A stretch of DNA of 64,000 nt from Thermaerobacter subterraneus DSM 13965. Lineage in GTDB: Bacteria; Bacillota; Sulfobacillia; Thermaerobacterales; Thermaerobacteraceae. Below, piece after piece: positions 1-8,505 of the stretch. The notes beneath the pieces were generated by a model, which saw nothing but the letters and a program-made list of their open reading frames with translations, was not told where the DNA came from and ran no database searches. The stretch is from the NCBI RefSeq assembly GCF_000183545.2, contig NZ_JH976535.1, positions 510,840-574,839 on the forward strand. Reading direction: 5' to 3'. Both the position numbers and the translations under genes were made by a program. The stretch's first letter is position 1, and each line of letters starts with the position of its first letter.

Positions 1-1
1 G

Positions 2-817
2 GCCGGCCTGGGCTGGCGGACGGGCCTCCTGCCGCCGCCCGAGCACGTGGCGGTCAAGCTGCCGGTCTTCTCCTGGAACAAGCTGCCCGGGGTCGACCCC
101 TCCCTGGGCCCGGAGATGCAGTCCACGGGCGAGGTGATGGGGATCGACGTGACCCTGGAAGGCGCCCTGGCCCGCGGCTTGCTGGCGGCGGGGATGAAGC
201 TGCCCGAGCCGGGGCAGGGGGTGCTGCTGACCGTGGCGGACCCGGACAAGCCGGCGGCGGTGGAACTGGCCCGGCGCCTGGCGGCGGCCGGCTACCGGCT
301 CTACGCCACCCCCGGGACCGCGGCCGCCCTGGCGGCGGCGGGCCTGGAGGCCACGGTTTTACCCAAGCTCTCTGCCGCCGCGCCGGACGAACCGGCCCCC
401 GGCCCGTCCCGGACGCCGCTGCTGGATGCCCTGCGGGACGGCCGGGTGCGCCTGGTGATCAACACCCTGACCCAGGGCCGCGATCCCCAGCGGGACGGGT
501 TCCGCATCCGGCGGGCGGCGGTGGAGCGGGGCATCCCCTGCCTGACCTCCCTGGATACCGCCGCGGCCCTGGTGGAGGTGCTGATGCACCGGCCCGACCG
601 GCGGGCCCTGGCGGCCCAGGTCCGCGCCCTGCAGGACCTCAAGCCGGTGGCGGCCGGCGGGAGCCGGCCCGGCGCCGGGGCGCCGGGGGCCACGGCGGGG
701 CACGGCCCGGCGGTGGCCGGCGGCGGGGCGGGTGGCGGAGCGCACCGCGACGGGCGGTCGGGCCACCAGGTCCCCGGGACGGTTCAGGCCTTCCCGGCGG
801 GGAGGGAGCGGCGGTGA
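2..817 (+). CDS. carB: Carbamoyl-phosphate synthase large subunit, C-terminal part (5' end outside window)
   Basis: The reading frame is already open at the left edge, so only about 271 C-terminal residues are visible. The first part carries the CarB signature LPGVDPSLGPEMQSTGEVMG, the end of the second ATP-grasp half. It is followed by the MGS-like allosteric domain (GYRLYATPGTAAAL, LVINTLTQG, IRRAAVERGIPCLTSLDTA). CarB makes carbamoyl phosphate from bicarbonate, ammonia and ATP for pyrimidine and arginine synthesis, and the MGS domain is where UMP or similar effectors bind in the family. The last 50 or so residues are Gly/Ala/Arg-rich and look like a lineage-specific tail. The stop codon overlaps the GTG start of the next gene (GTGA), so translation is probably coupled through the pyr operon. 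Identity is certain. Confidence 0.95.
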   Translation, partial: AGLGWRTGLLPPPEHVAVKLPVFSWNKLPGVDPSLGPEMQSTGEVMGIDVTLEGALARGLLAAGMKLPEPGQGVLLTVADPDKPAAVELARRLAAAGYRLYATPGTAAALAAAGLEATVLPKLSAAAPDEPAPGPSRTPLLDALRDGRVRLVINTLTQGRDPQRDGFRIRRAAVERGIPCLTSLDTAAALVEVLMHRPDRRALAAQVRALQDLKPVAAGGSRPGAGAPGATAGHGPAVAGGGAGGGAHRDGRSGHQVPGTVQAFPAGRERR

Positions 818-2304
818 ACCGGGCTGCGGAACCATACCCAGGCCTCCAGGGCGGCGGGTTTTCTCCCTCCCGCGTCCTGGCCCGGGTGGTGGAGACCCGG
901 TGGGTGGCGCCGGGCGTCGCCATGACCACGCTGGCCGAGCCGGCCCTGGCCCGGCGGGTCGAGCCGCTGCAGTTCGTCCAGGTGCTGGTGCCCGCAGCCG
1001 GCTGGCCGCTCCCGGCCGGCAGCCCGCTGCCGCCGGTGCCGGAGGCGGAGCCGGCGGGCGGGACCAGCGGCTTCGCTGGCGACACGGGGAGCTCCGGCGG
1101 CACCGCCGGGGACCCCGGCGGCTTGAGGGTGCCGGGGCCCTCGGGGCACGCCGGGGAGACCGGCGGCCCCGGGCCGGGGATGCGGCCGCCCGTGGCGACA
1201 GGCGGAACCGTGGGGCGCCCCTTCCTGGGTCGCCCCTTTTCCGTGGCTGGGACCGACGCGGAAGGGGGCCGCATCACCCTGGTCTACCGGGTCATCGGGC
1301 CGGCCACCGCGGCCCTGGCCTCCCTGCCGCTGGGCGCCGGGCTGGTGGTGCTGGGGCCCCTGGGCCGGCCGGCGCCGGCGGGCTGGACGGCGGGCAGCCG
1401 GACGGCGGGGTCCTCAGCGGCAGCGGCTGCAACGGCAGCAGGACGGGAGCCCGGATGCGGGCCGGGCGCCGCGGCACCGTCCGAGTCCCGGTGCACGCCA
1501 GATATCGGTGCGCCGGCCGGTCCGCGGCGCAGGCCGGGTGTGGTCGAGCCGGCCGAGCCACGGTGCGAGCCGGCCGCTCCACAGCCGGCGGACCCGCAGC
1601 CGGCGGGCCCCGGGCGCACACCGGGCACGGGAGCGCCTTCGGATCCCCGGTGCGGGCCGGGCGCCGCGGCGCCGCGGCCCCTGCTGCTGGTGGCGCCCGG
1701 CTGGCAGGTGCTGGCCCTGCGGCTCCTTGCCGCCCGGGCTCAGGCGGCTGGTGTGCCGGTGACGGTGGCCAGCGTGATCGAGCCCCGGCCCCCCCAGCCG
1801 CCGGTGCCTTCCCCGAGCCCGGAGCGCCCGGCACCGGTCCCCGCCAGTGACGGGAGCGACCCCGCAGCGGCACTGGAGGCGGTGTGGAACGGGCTTTCGC
1901 CGGCGGCGCCGCCCCTCGCCTTCTGGGCCGGTTCCTCCAGCTGCTGGCCGGGTGCCTCCGGCGGGGAGCAGGCGGGGGGCGGCCGGACCTCGGCAAGTGG
2001 CCGCAACTCGGAAGGCGGCCGGACTTGGCTGGAGGCCTTGCGCGCCCATCCGGCCGTGGCCGGCACGGCGGGCCCCGGCCGCGTGGTGGCGGCCGGCCCT
2101 GCCCCCTTCCTGCGCGGCGTGCAGGCGGCGCTGGGGGGCACGGCGGCGGAGGGCTTTCTCGTCGTCGACGCCTACATGCCCTGCGGGTACGGGGTGTGCC
2201 TGGGCTGCGCCGTGCCCCTGCACGGCCCCGCCGGGACCGTGCGGTACGCCCGGGCCTGCCGGGAAGGGCGCTGGTTTCCGGCGCGGGAGGTGATCCTGGG
2301 ATGA
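814..2304 (+). CDS. pyrK: PyrK-like dihydroorotate dehydrogenase electron transfer subunit with long low-complexity insert
   Basis: This is the expected FAD and [2Fe-2S] partner of class 1B PyrD, passing electrons from dihydroorotate oxidation to NAD+. The N-terminal flavin domain has the RPFS motif (GRPFSVAG) and ends near GLVVLGPLGRP. The C-terminus has the cluster motif C-x4-C-x2-C-x16-C (MPCGYGVCLGC then ARACREGRW). At 496 residues it is nearly twice the usual length of about 260. Extra Gly/Pro/Ser-rich DNA separates the domains, including degenerate 12-residue units of the type RCxPGxGAPxxP between about residues 210 and 285. The usual Gly-rich NAD motif (GGGIGxAP) is not seen; the equivalent stretch reads LLLVAPGWQVLALR. 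NAD binding may therefore be altered. The GTG start overlaps the carB stop and the end overlaps the pyrD start by ATGA. Confidence 0.85.
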   Translation: MNRAAEPYPGLQGGGFSPSRVLARVVETRWVAPGVAMTTLAEPALARRVEPLQFVQVLVPAAGWPLPAGSPLPPVPEAEPAGGTSGFAGDTGSSGGTAGDPGGLRVPGPSGHAGETGGPGPGMRPPVATGGTVGRPFLGRPFSVAGTDAEGGRITLVYRVIGPATAALASLPLGAGLVVLGPLGRPAPAGWTAGSRTAGSSAAAAATAAGREPGCGPGAAAPSESRCTPDIGAPAGPRRRPGVVEPAEPRCEPAAPQPADPQPAGPGRTPGTGAPSDPRCGPGAAAPRPLLLVAPGWQVLALRLLAARAQAAGVPVTVASVIEPRPPQPPVPSPSPERPAPVPASDGSDPAAALEAVWNGLSPAAPPLAFWAGSSSCWPGASGGEQAGGGRTSASGRNSEGGRTWLEALRAHPAVAGTAGPGRVVAAGPAPFLRGVQAALGGTAAEGFLVVDAYMPCGYGVCLGCAVPLHGPAGTVRYARACREGRWFPAREVILG

Positions 2305-3236
2305 ACCCGGTTCCCTCCCTGGAAGTGCGCCTCGGTTCCCTGGTGCTGAAGAACCCGGTGGTCACCGCGGCGGGCACCTTCGGCTACGGCCGCGAGGCGG
2401 CCGAGTTCTACCCCCTGGACCGGCTGGGGGCGGTGACCGTCAAGGGGCTGAGCCTCGAACCCTGGCCCGGCAACCCGCCGCCCCGGGCGGTGGAAACCCC
2501 GGCGGGCCTTCTCAACGCCATCGGCCTGCAGAACCCGGGCGTCGAGCACTTCGTCGCCCACGGCCTGCCCTGGCTGCGCCGCCTGGCGGTGCCGGTCATC
2601 GCCAACGTGGTGGGCCGGACGGCGGAGGAGTACGCGGCCGTGGCCGCCCGGCTGGATGCCGCCGGTGTCGATGCCCTGGAGCTCAACCTCTCCTGCCCCA
2701 ACGTCAAGGCGGGAGGGCTCGAGTTCGGCCGGGATCCGGCCACGGCGGCGGCCCTGGTGCGCCAGGTGCGCCGGGTGACCCGGCGGCCCCTGCTGGTCAA
2801 GCTGTCGCCGGAGGGCGGCCGGCTCCTGGAGGTGGCCGCGGCGGTGATGGAGGCGGGGGCCGACGGCCTCTCGCTGATCAACACCCTGCGCGGTGCCGCC
2901 GTCGACGTGGACGCGGAGCGGCCGGTGCTGGCCACGGTGGGGGGCGGGCTGTCGGGCCCGGCCATCCGGCCTGTCGCCGTGTACTGGATCTGGGAGGCGT
3001 ACCGCCGGCTGCGGGTCCCCATTCTGGGTATGGGCGGCGTGGCGACGGGCCGGGACGCGGCGGAGCTCATGCTGGCGGGCGCGGCGGCGGTGGCCGTGGG
3101 CACGGCGGCCCTGGCCGACCCCATGGCCCCGGTGCGGGTGCTGGAAGAACTGGCGGCGATCCTGGCGGCCAGGGGCCTGGACGCGGCCCGGCTCACCGGC
3201 CGGGCCCACGGCAACGGGGAGGAGGGAGCGGGATGA
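2301..3236 (+). CDS. pyrD: Dihydroorotate dehydrogenase, class 1B catalytic subunit
   Basis: This enzyme oxidises dihydroorotate to orotate on FMN, the fourth step of pyrimidine synthesis. The 311-residue TIM barrel starts LGSLVLKNPVVTAAGTFGYG and carries the class 1 catalytic cysteine in NLSCPNVK (about residue 131), KLSPEG, the INTLRG loop and the FMN phosphate site GMGGVATGRDAAELMLAGA. A Cys base, rather than Ser, separates class 1 from the membrane-bound class 2, and the adjacent pyrK-like gene makes class 1B the natural call. I chose the ATG at 2301, which overlaps the upstream stop by four bases, because family similarity begins right after it; an open frame further upstream belongs to the shadow of the previous gene. 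Confidence 0.96.
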   Translation: MNPVPSLEVRLGSLVLKNPVVTAAGTFGYGREAAEFYPLDRLGAVTVKGLSLEPWPGNPPPRAVETPAGLLNAIGLQNPGVEHFVAHGLPWLRRLAVPVIANVVGRTAEEYAAVAARLDAAGVDALELNLSCPNVKAGGLEFGRDPATAAALVRQVRRVTRRPLLVKLSPEGGRLLEVAAAVMEAGADGLSLINTLRGAAVDVDAERPVLATVGGGLSGPAIRPVAVYWIWEAYRRLRVPILGMGGVATGRDAAELMLAGAAAVAVGTAALADPMAPVRVLEELAAILAARGLDAARLTGRAHGNGEEGAG

Positions 3237-4126
3237 TGGTCGAGGTGGCTCCGGCGGGGCGCCTGGTGGTGGCCCTGGACGTGGCCGAGGCGGGGCGGGC
3301 GGAGGAACTGGTCCGGCGCCTGGCCCCGTCGGGATGCGCGTTCAAGGTGGGCCTGGAGATGCTCTACGCCCTGGGGGCCGGCTGGATCGATCGCCTGGCC
3401 GGGCAGGGGCTGCGGGTTTTCGCCGACGCCAAGCTGCACGACATCCCCCACACCGTGTCCAGGGCCGCCCGCGCCCTGGCCGCCCGGGGCGCGTGGATGA
3501 TCACCGTCCACACGGCGGGTGGGGCGGAGATGGTGCGGGCGGCGGTGGAAGGGGCCGCTGAAGGGGCCGCCGCTGCCGGCTGCCCGCGCCCCCTCCTGGT
3601 GGGGGTGACGGTCCTCACCAGCCTGGACGAAGGGGCGCTGCGGGAGGCGGCGGGCACCGCCTTGCCCCTGGCCGCCGAGGTGGTGCGGCGGGCGGAACGG
3701 GCCCGGGCCTGGGGGCTGGACGGGATCGTCTGCGCGGCGGTGGACCTGGCGGCGGCCCGCCGGGTGCTGGGCCCGGGCATGGTGCTGGTGACGCCCGGCA
3801 TCCGTCCCTCGGGGGCGCCGGCGGCAGACCAGCGGCGGGTGGCCACACCGGGGGAGGCCGTGGCGGCGGGCGCCGACTACCTGGTGGTGGGGCGCCCGGT
3901 CACGGAAGCCGCCGATCCCCGGGCGGCCCTGGAGGCCATCGCCGCCGAGGTGGAGCGGGCCGGAGCGGCGAATCCGGCGGCCGCCCCCGGGGCCGGTGGG
4001 CCGGCGGGGGCCACCGGGCCCGCTGGCAACTCTGCGGAAGGCATTGCCGCAGGTGCTGCTGGGAAGCCGGCGGGAGTTGGGGCCGGCGCCCGGCCTGCCG
4101 GCGACGAAGAGGTGAGCCAGGCATGA
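3233..4126 (+). CDS. pyrF: Orotidine-5'-phosphate decarboxylase
   Basis: This enzyme converts OMP to UMP, the last step of the de novo pathway. The catalytic K-x-D signature is seen as DAKLHDIPHTV near residue 64, within a TIM barrel that begins RLVVALDVAEAG. The phosphate-binding region is VTPGIRP and the end is LVVGRPVTEAADP. This spacing is that of the common bacterial group 1 enzyme of about 240 residues. Here the protein is 297 residues because about 50 Ala/Gly-rich residues follow the fold, probably a disordered tail. The ATG at 3233 overlaps the pyrD stop, and a second ATG follows immediately. It lies between pyrD and pyrE in one transcription unit. Confidence 0.95.
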   Translation: MMVEVAPAGRLVVALDVAEAGRAEELVRRLAPSGCAFKVGLEMLYALGAGWIDRLAGQGLRVFADAKLHDIPHTVSRAARALAARGAWMITVHTAGGAEMVRAAVEGAAEGAAAAGCPRPLLVGVTVLTSLDEGALREAAGTALPLAAEVVRRAERARAWGLDGIVCAAVDLAAARRVLGPGMVLVTPGIRPSGAPAADQRRVATPGEAVAAGADYLVVGRPVTEAADPRAALEAIAAEVERAGAANPAAAPGAGGPAGATGPAGNSAEGIAAGAAGKPAGVGAGARPAGDEEVSQA

Positions 4127-4794
4127 GCGGGGGCAACCCCAGGATGGCCCAGCGAGGGGCGACCGGGGGCGAATGGGCCGGCGGTGGCGGATTGGCCGGC
4201 GGCGCCGGATCGGCCGGAGACTCCGTGGAAGCGCTGCTGGAGCAGACGGGCGCCCACCGCCGAGGGCACTTCCGGCTGACCACCGGCCTGCACAGCGACG
4301 AGTTCTTCCTCCTGGCCCAGGCCTTTCAGTATCCCCAGGTCCTTGAAGCCATCGGGGCGGCCCTGGCGGAGGCGCTGAAGAACGTGCTGCCCGCGGGGAT
4401 GCCGGTGGGTGCCGTGGCCGGCCCGGCGGTGGGCGGGATCCTACTGGCCCACGCCGTGGCCCGGTGCCTGCCTGCCCGCTCCCTCTTCGCCGAGAAGGAT
4501 CCCGGCGGCGGCATGGCCTTCAAGCGCGGCTTCCGCCTGGAGCCGGGCGAGCCGGTGGTGGTGGTGGAGGACGCGGTGACCACGGGCGGTTCGGTCCGCA
4601 AGACCATGGAGGCCGTCACGGCGGCCGGCGGCCGGGTGGTGGCCGTGGGGGCCGTGGTCGACCGCAGCGGCGGCGCAGTGGATTTCGGCGTGCCCTTCGC
4701 CGCCCTGCTGGCCCGCTCCGTGGCCGCCTACCCGCCGGGCGACTGTCCCCTGTGCCGCCAGGGCGTCCCGCTGCAGGACCTGAAGCGCGGGTAG
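4123..4794 (+). CDS. pyrE: Orotate phosphoribosyltransferase, Thermus type
   Basis: This enzyme joins orotate to PRPP to give OMP. The type I phosphoribosyltransferase PRPP loop is VVVVEDAVTTGGSV near residue 145. The ending CPLCRQGVPLQDL is characteristic of the Thermus-type PyrE subfamily, as are GHFRLTTGLHS and LFAEKDPGGGMAFKRG. The protein has 223 residues, with about 30 extra Gly-rich residues at the N-terminus compared with the roughly 185-residue family members. It starts at the ATGA overlap with pyrF and is the last gene of the operon. The two C-terminal cysteines are a subfamily feature of unknown role. No strong terminator is visible right after the stop. Confidence 0.94.
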   Translation: MSGGNPRMAQRGATGGEWAGGGGLAGGAGSAGDSVEALLEQTGAHRRGHFRLTTGLHSDEFFLLAQAFQYPQVLEAIGAALAEALKNVLPAGMPVGAVAGPAVGGILLAHAVARCLPARSLFAEKDPGGGMAFKRGFRLEPGEPVVVVEDAVTTGGSVRKTMEAVTAAGGRVVAVGAVVDRSGGAVDFGVPFAALLARSVAAYPPGDCPLCRQGVPLQDLKRG

Positions 4795-5330
4795 GGCCAC
4801 GGGCGCCGGGTTGGGCGGCGGCCTGGCCTGCAGGCGCACCGGCGAGCAAGAGGTGGCGGGGTCGGGGCCGAGACCGGGGGGCCCGCCCGGCCGGGCCAAG
4901 TGGCGCGGCGAGCACGGCGCCGCCAGGCGCGCTCCGCGGGCACGGTGGCGGCCGTAACGGCTGCCGAGCCCTGTTACGCCGGAACGCCATCGTAAAGGGC
5001 TCCCGTAGTGTCTCCACCACCCTGCCAGCTCGGATTCCCCGAGTTGTACGCGCGGGACCGGCCGCTCCTACCAGGCTGGCTGCCCTGGCCCGGCCTCTCC
5101 CTACTGGCCGACCCTCAGGCTGCCCTCAGGCGGCGTTCAGCCGCGCCTCAGCCCCGCGGGCGTAGCATGGAGGTGACGGAGGAACGGGCTGGTGAGCTGG
5201 GGTGTCCGGTTTTCGGGCCCGCCGTGGTGAGTGCGCCGTCCTGCACGAAGGCCCATGGACAGGCCGGGCCGACGGGTGCCGGCGCTCTGGCCCGCGGGGG
5301 TGGTCGGGACGCCCCGGGGAGGTGGGTGCG
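4795..5330 (+). other. Gene-free stretch after the pyr operon
   Basis: No convincing gene is seen in this roughly 535-base interval; its open frames are high-GC shadows without similarity or a ribosome binding site. It ends the pyr operon and holds the 11-bp-spaced repeat array described separately, which probably drives the downstream lipoprotein. No U-rich terminator is obvious after pyrE. Confidence 0.6.
5115..5168 (+). promoter_or_regulatory. Four TCAG boxes at exact 11-bp spacing plus a -10-like hexamer
   Basis: TCAG occurs at 5115-5118, 5126-5129, 5137-5140 and 5148-5151. The units read CCTCAGGCTGC, CCTCAGGCGGC, GTTCAGCCGCG and CCTCAGCCCCG. Direct repeats spaced 11 bp are the known footprint of OmpR/PhoB-family response regulators, and the third unit resembles the GTTCA unit of Streptomyces PHO boxes. 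TAGCAT at 5163-5168 could be the -10, placing the last boxes where a -35 would lie, as at activator-dependent promoters. The likely target is the lipoprotein gene at 5331. The spacing is seen in the sequence; the regulator is inferred. Confidence 0.5.
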
Positions 5331-5936
5331 ATGGCCGGCCGAGTCGGGTGGAGGGCGTTGCGGGCGGTCCTGGCGGGGGCCGTCCTGCTGACGGTGTCCC
5401 TTCTGGTCGCCGGTTGCACCCCGGGTCCGCTCGAAGTGGGAACGGGCGCGTCAACGCCTGCCCGGACTGCCGCGCCCGCGGGCGGAGCGCCCACGGGCGG
5501 AGCCGGTGAAGCCGGTTCGTCCCAACCCGGACTCCTCATGCCGCTTCCGGACGCCTGGTACAGCGCAGGGGGGCTTTCCCTGCGCGTCGACGGCATCAGC
5601 CTGGACGGCGGCCGGGTGCTGGTGGATGTCACGGTGAAGAACACAGCCGACGGCCAGCGGTTGCTGCTGCTGGGCGGTTGCGGCCCTTCCCAGGGGGCGG
5701 TGCTCACCCCGAGCCGGCGGTACGAGCTCTATTACCGCACCAGCAACGGCGACGACCTCACCCGCGGCATCCCGCCGGGCGCCACCCGGCAGGCGCGGGT
5801 GGTGCTGGCTTTCCGCACGGGGCTCGAGCCCGACCTGGCCCAAGTGAGCGGCCTCGAGTTCCACCCCGGCTACGTCCTCGACCCTCAGGCGGGGAAGTTG
5901 AGCTACCTGGAGGTCCGCATTCCCGCTGCCCACTGA
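5331..5936 (+). CDS. Predicted lipoprotein with DUF4352-like beta-sandwich domain
   Basis: A signal peptide of about 28 residues with a hydrophobic core (LAGAVLLTVSLLVAGC) ends in a lipobox with Cys29. The 201-residue protein is therefore probably anchored on the outer face of the membrane. A Gly/Ala/Thr-rich spacer follows. From about residue 75 a domain of alternating strands (LSLRVDGISLDGGRVLVDVT, VKNTADGQ, and a late IPPGATRQARVVLAF) resembles the immunoglobulin-like DUF4352/TRAP-type extracytoplasmic family. I chose the ATG at 5331 because it places the signal peptide at the N-terminus and has GGGGAGGTGGG just upstream. The array at 5115-5151 suggests response-regulator control. No specific function can be assigned. 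Confidence 0.7.
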   Translation: MAGRVGWRALRAVLAGAVLLTVSLLVAGCTPGPLEVGTGASTPARTAAPAGGAPTGGAGEAGSSQPGLLMPLPDAWYSAGGLSLRVDGISLDGGRVLVDVTVKNTADGQRLLLLGGCGPSQGAVLTPSRRYELYYRTSNGDDLTRGIPPGATRQARVVLAFRTGLEPDLAQVSGLEFHPGYVLDPQAGKLSYLEVRIPAAH

Positions 5937-6185
5937 TCCGCGTTCCCCCGCCCCGCCGCCTTGAGCTGCGCCAACCTGTCTCTTCAGCAGGACCTGCCGG
6001 GCTTGCCCGGGCCAGCGCCCGGCCCCTGCCCGGGCCGGGCAGTCCGCTACCCGCCGCCAGCTGGCAAGAGGATCCCCACCGCGATCATGCGCGGCGGATG
6101 ACGCTAAGCGCCTGCGGTCATGCCGACCGGCCCCGGCCTGCCGTGGCCGGCGGGCCGTGGGGCGCTTTCGGTGCTTCCCGTGCGG

Positions 6186-6215
6186 TTGACAGTGGCGCCG
6201 GCCCGCGGGTAACCT
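6186..6215 (+). promoter_or_regulatory. Probable sigma-A promoter of sufB
   Basis: A perfect TTGACA at 6186-6191 is followed after 18 bp by TAACCT (6210-6215). The interval then becomes unusually A+T-rich (ACCAAATAAGGATAG) before the sufB ribosome binding site. This is the clearest -35 element in the window. The gene-free stretch 5937-6309 otherwise holds only GC-rich inverted repeats such as CCGGGC-TT-GCCCGG near 5997. Confidence 0.55.
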
Positions 6216-6309
6216 TAGACCAGAACCAAATAAGGATAGATTCGCAAAAACATCCCCCTGGACGGTTGGTCCGCCATCGCCCACGGGGCCACGCCCGGAG
6301 GTGAGCTGG

Positions 6310-7710
6310 GTGGCCAAGGAACTGGTCGAACTGGGCCAGGAGTACAAGTACGGTTTCCGCGACCCCGAGAACTACGTGTTCAAGTCCCCCAAGGGCTTGA
6401 CCCGGGAGATCGTCGAAAGCATCTCCCACTACAAGAACGAGCCGGACTGGATGCGTCAGATCCGGCTGCATGCCTTCGAGGTCTTTGAGAAGAAGCCCAT
6501 GCCCACGTGGGGTCCCGACCTGTCGGGCCTGCGCTTCGAGGACATCCACTACTACATCAAGCCCGCCGAGCGCCAGGGGCGCAGCTGGGACGAGGTGCCG
6601 GAGTACATCAAGCGCACCTTCGACCGGCTGGGCATCCCCGAGGCGGAGCGCAAGTTCCTCGCCGGCGTCAGCGCCCAGTACGAGTCGGAGGTCGTCTACC
6701 ACAGCATCCGGGAAGACCTGGAGAAGCAGGGCGTGATCTTCTGCGACACCGACACCGCGGTCAAGGAGTACCCCGACCTGGTGCGGGAGTACTTCGGCAC
6801 GGTGGTGCCGGCGGAAGACAACAAGTTCGCCGCCCTGAACACCGCGGTGTGGTCCGGCGGCAGCTTCATCTACGTGCCGCCGGGCGTGCGGGTCGACATC
6901 CCGCTGCAGGCGTATTTCCGCATCAACGCCCAGAACATGGGCCAGTTCGAGCGGACCCTGATCATCGTGGACGAGGGGGCCTTCGTCCACTACGTGGAGG
7001 GCTGCACGGCGCCCATCTACTCCACCGACTCGCTGCACTCCGCGGTGGTGGAGATCATCGTCAAGAAGGGCGGCCGCTGCCGTTACACCACCATCCAGAA
7101 CTGGTCCCACAACGTCTACAACCTGGTGACCAAGCGGGCCGTCGCCTATGAAGAGGCCACCATGGAGTGGGTCGACGGCAATATCGGCTCCAAGGTCACC
7201 ATGAAGTACCCCAGCGTGTACCTGCTGGGCCGCGGCGCCAAGGCCGACATCCTGTCCATCGCCTTCGCCGGCCGGGGGCAGCACCAGGATGCCGGCAGCA
7301 AGGTGATCCACGCGGCTCCCGATACCTCGTCCACCGTGGTGTCCAAGGGCATCTGCAAGGACGGCGGCATCCAGAGCTACCGCGGCCTGGTCCAGGTGCA
7401 CGAGGGGGCCGAGCGGGCCAAGGTCAACGTCCAGTGCGACGCGCTGATCCTGGACCCGTACTCCCGGACGGACACCTTCCCCTACATCGAGATCAACGAG
7501 GACAACGTCACCATCCAGCACGAGGCGACGGTGTCCAAGGTCAGCGAGGAGCAGCTCTTCTACCTGATGAGCCGCGGCATCGACGAGCAGACGGCGACCA
7601 CCATGATCGTCAGCGGCTTCATCGAGCCCTTCACCAAGGAGCTGCCGATGGAGTACGCCATCGAGATGAACCGCCTGATCCAGCTGGAGATGGAAGGCTC
7701 CGTCGGCTGA
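6310..7710 (+). CDS. sufB: Fe-S cluster assembly scaffold protein SufB
   Basis: SufB is the scaffold subunit of the cytosolic SufBCD complex, on which Fe-S clusters are built. The 466-residue sequence is full length. It opens with [16 protein letters not shown], has the conserved [20 protein letters not shown] and [20 protein letters not shown] regions, and ends with [21 protein letters not shown]. The GTG at 6310 is preferred over the one at 6301 because GGAGGTG (6297-6303) then sits six bases upstream. Firmicutes usually carry sufB as the last gene of sufCDSUB. Here no sufC, sufD or sufS is adjacent, and a Rieske protein follows instead. A SufU/IscU gene lies 25 kb away at 32519. It has its own TTGACA promoter. 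Confidence 0.95.
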   Translation: MAKELVELGQEYKYGFRDPENYVFKSPKGLTREIVESISHYKNEPDWMRQIRLHAFEVFEKKPMPTWGPDLSGLRFEDIHYYIKPAERQGRSWDEVPEYIKRTFDRLGIPEAERKFLAGVSAQYESEVVYHSIREDLEKQGVIFCDTDTAVKEYPDLVREYFGTVVPAEDNKFAALNTAVWSGGSFIYVPPGVRVDIPLQAYFRINAQNMGQFERTLIIVDEGAFVHYVEGCTAPIYSTDSLHSAVVEIIVKKGGRCRYTTIQNWSHNVYNLVTKRAVAYEEATMEWVDGNIGSKVTMKYPSVYLLGRGAKADILSIAFAGRGQHQDAGSKVIHAAPDTSSTVVSKGICKDGGIQSYRGLVQVHEGAERAKVNVQCDALILDPYSRTDTFPYIEINEDNVTIQHEATVSKVSEEQLFYLMSRGIDEQTATTMIVSGFIEPFTKELPMEYAIEMNRLIQLEMEGSVG

Positions 7711-8049
7711 TGGGGTTCCTGGGGCCGGCGGCTGCGTCCGGTCGACCGGGCCTGCAGGTCCGGCCGGCCGCCGTCCGCTCCGCCACCGGTCCCACCGGGG
7801 CGGCCGGGCGTGACCGGGCGCCCCTGGGAAGCGGTGGTCGGCTGGGCAAGCCGGGAGGCCGGTCCCCGGGACGGGCGGCGCCCGCCGCTTGCGCCAGAGG
7901 TCCCGCTGCGCCGGGCGGCCTGCATTGTGCCGGGCGGCCGCATGGAAGGCGGCGCGGGGCGGCGCGCTGGGCGGCAGCGAGGCTCTCAACGAACCGGCAA
8001 GGCCGGTGGCCCTCGGGCCACCGGCCTTCGCGTGGAGGAGGGTTGATCC
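7711..8049 (+). other. Gene-free stretch with perfect inverted repeat
   Basis: No supported gene lies between sufB and the Rieske gene. A perfect 14-bp inverted repeat, AAGGCCGGTGGCCC / GGGCCACCGGCCTT with a two-base centre, spans 7999-8028. It ends just before the GGAGGAGGG ribosome binding site of the next gene. There is no T run after it. It may attenuate read-through from sufB or shield the ribosome binding site; either is inference. Confidence 0.55.
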
Positions 8050-8364
8050 ATGGCCTGGAGGCAGGTGGCGACCCGGGATCAGGTCCCGGCGGGAACGGGG
8101 CTGAAGGTGGAGATCGACGGCCATCCTGTGGCTGTCTGGCATACCGCCAGCGGCGAGTTCTTCGTTACCGATGATACGTGCACCCATGCCCAGGCGTCCC
8201 TGAGCGAGGGGGGCCTGCAGGGCTACGTGTGCATCTGCCCGCGCCACGGGGCCCGTTTCGACGTGCGGACGGGGGCCGTGAGAGCCCTGCCGGCGGTGGT
8301 GCCCTTGCGCACCTATCCCGTGCGGGTCGACGGCGATGCCATCCTGATCGATTGGAAGGACTGA
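8050..8364 (+). CDS. Rieske-type [2Fe-2S] ferredoxin
   Basis: A small soluble protein of 104 residues with the Rieske ligand set C44-x-H46 (CTHAQASL) and C63-x2-H66 (CPRHGARFDVRTG). It matches the NirD / BphA3-like class of stand-alone Rieske ferredoxins that pass electrons to oxygenases or reductases. No signal peptide or membrane anchor is present, so it is cytoplasmic, unlike Rieske subunits of bc complexes. The ATG at 8050 follows GGAGGAGGG with good spacing. It lies directly after sufB and so may be part of Fe-S metabolism here. No oxygenase or nitrite reductase subunit is nearby, so the partner is unknown. Confidence 0.88.
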   Translation: MAWRQVATRDQVPAGTGLKVEIDGHPVAVWHTASGEFFVTDDTCTHAQASLSEGGLQGYVCICPRHGARFDVRTGAVRALPAVVPLRTYPVRVDGDAILIDWKD

Positions 8365-8505
8365 TCCGCTGCGGGGAGGGTGGATCCGCTGCGCGGCCGG
8401 GCCGCCGGGGGCTGCGGGCTGGGGCGGTCCGGCCGCCGGCCCGGCTGGCGTGGCGGCTGTAGGCGGCAAAACTCCTGCCGCCGGTTCGGGAAGGGGGTTG
8501 CACCT

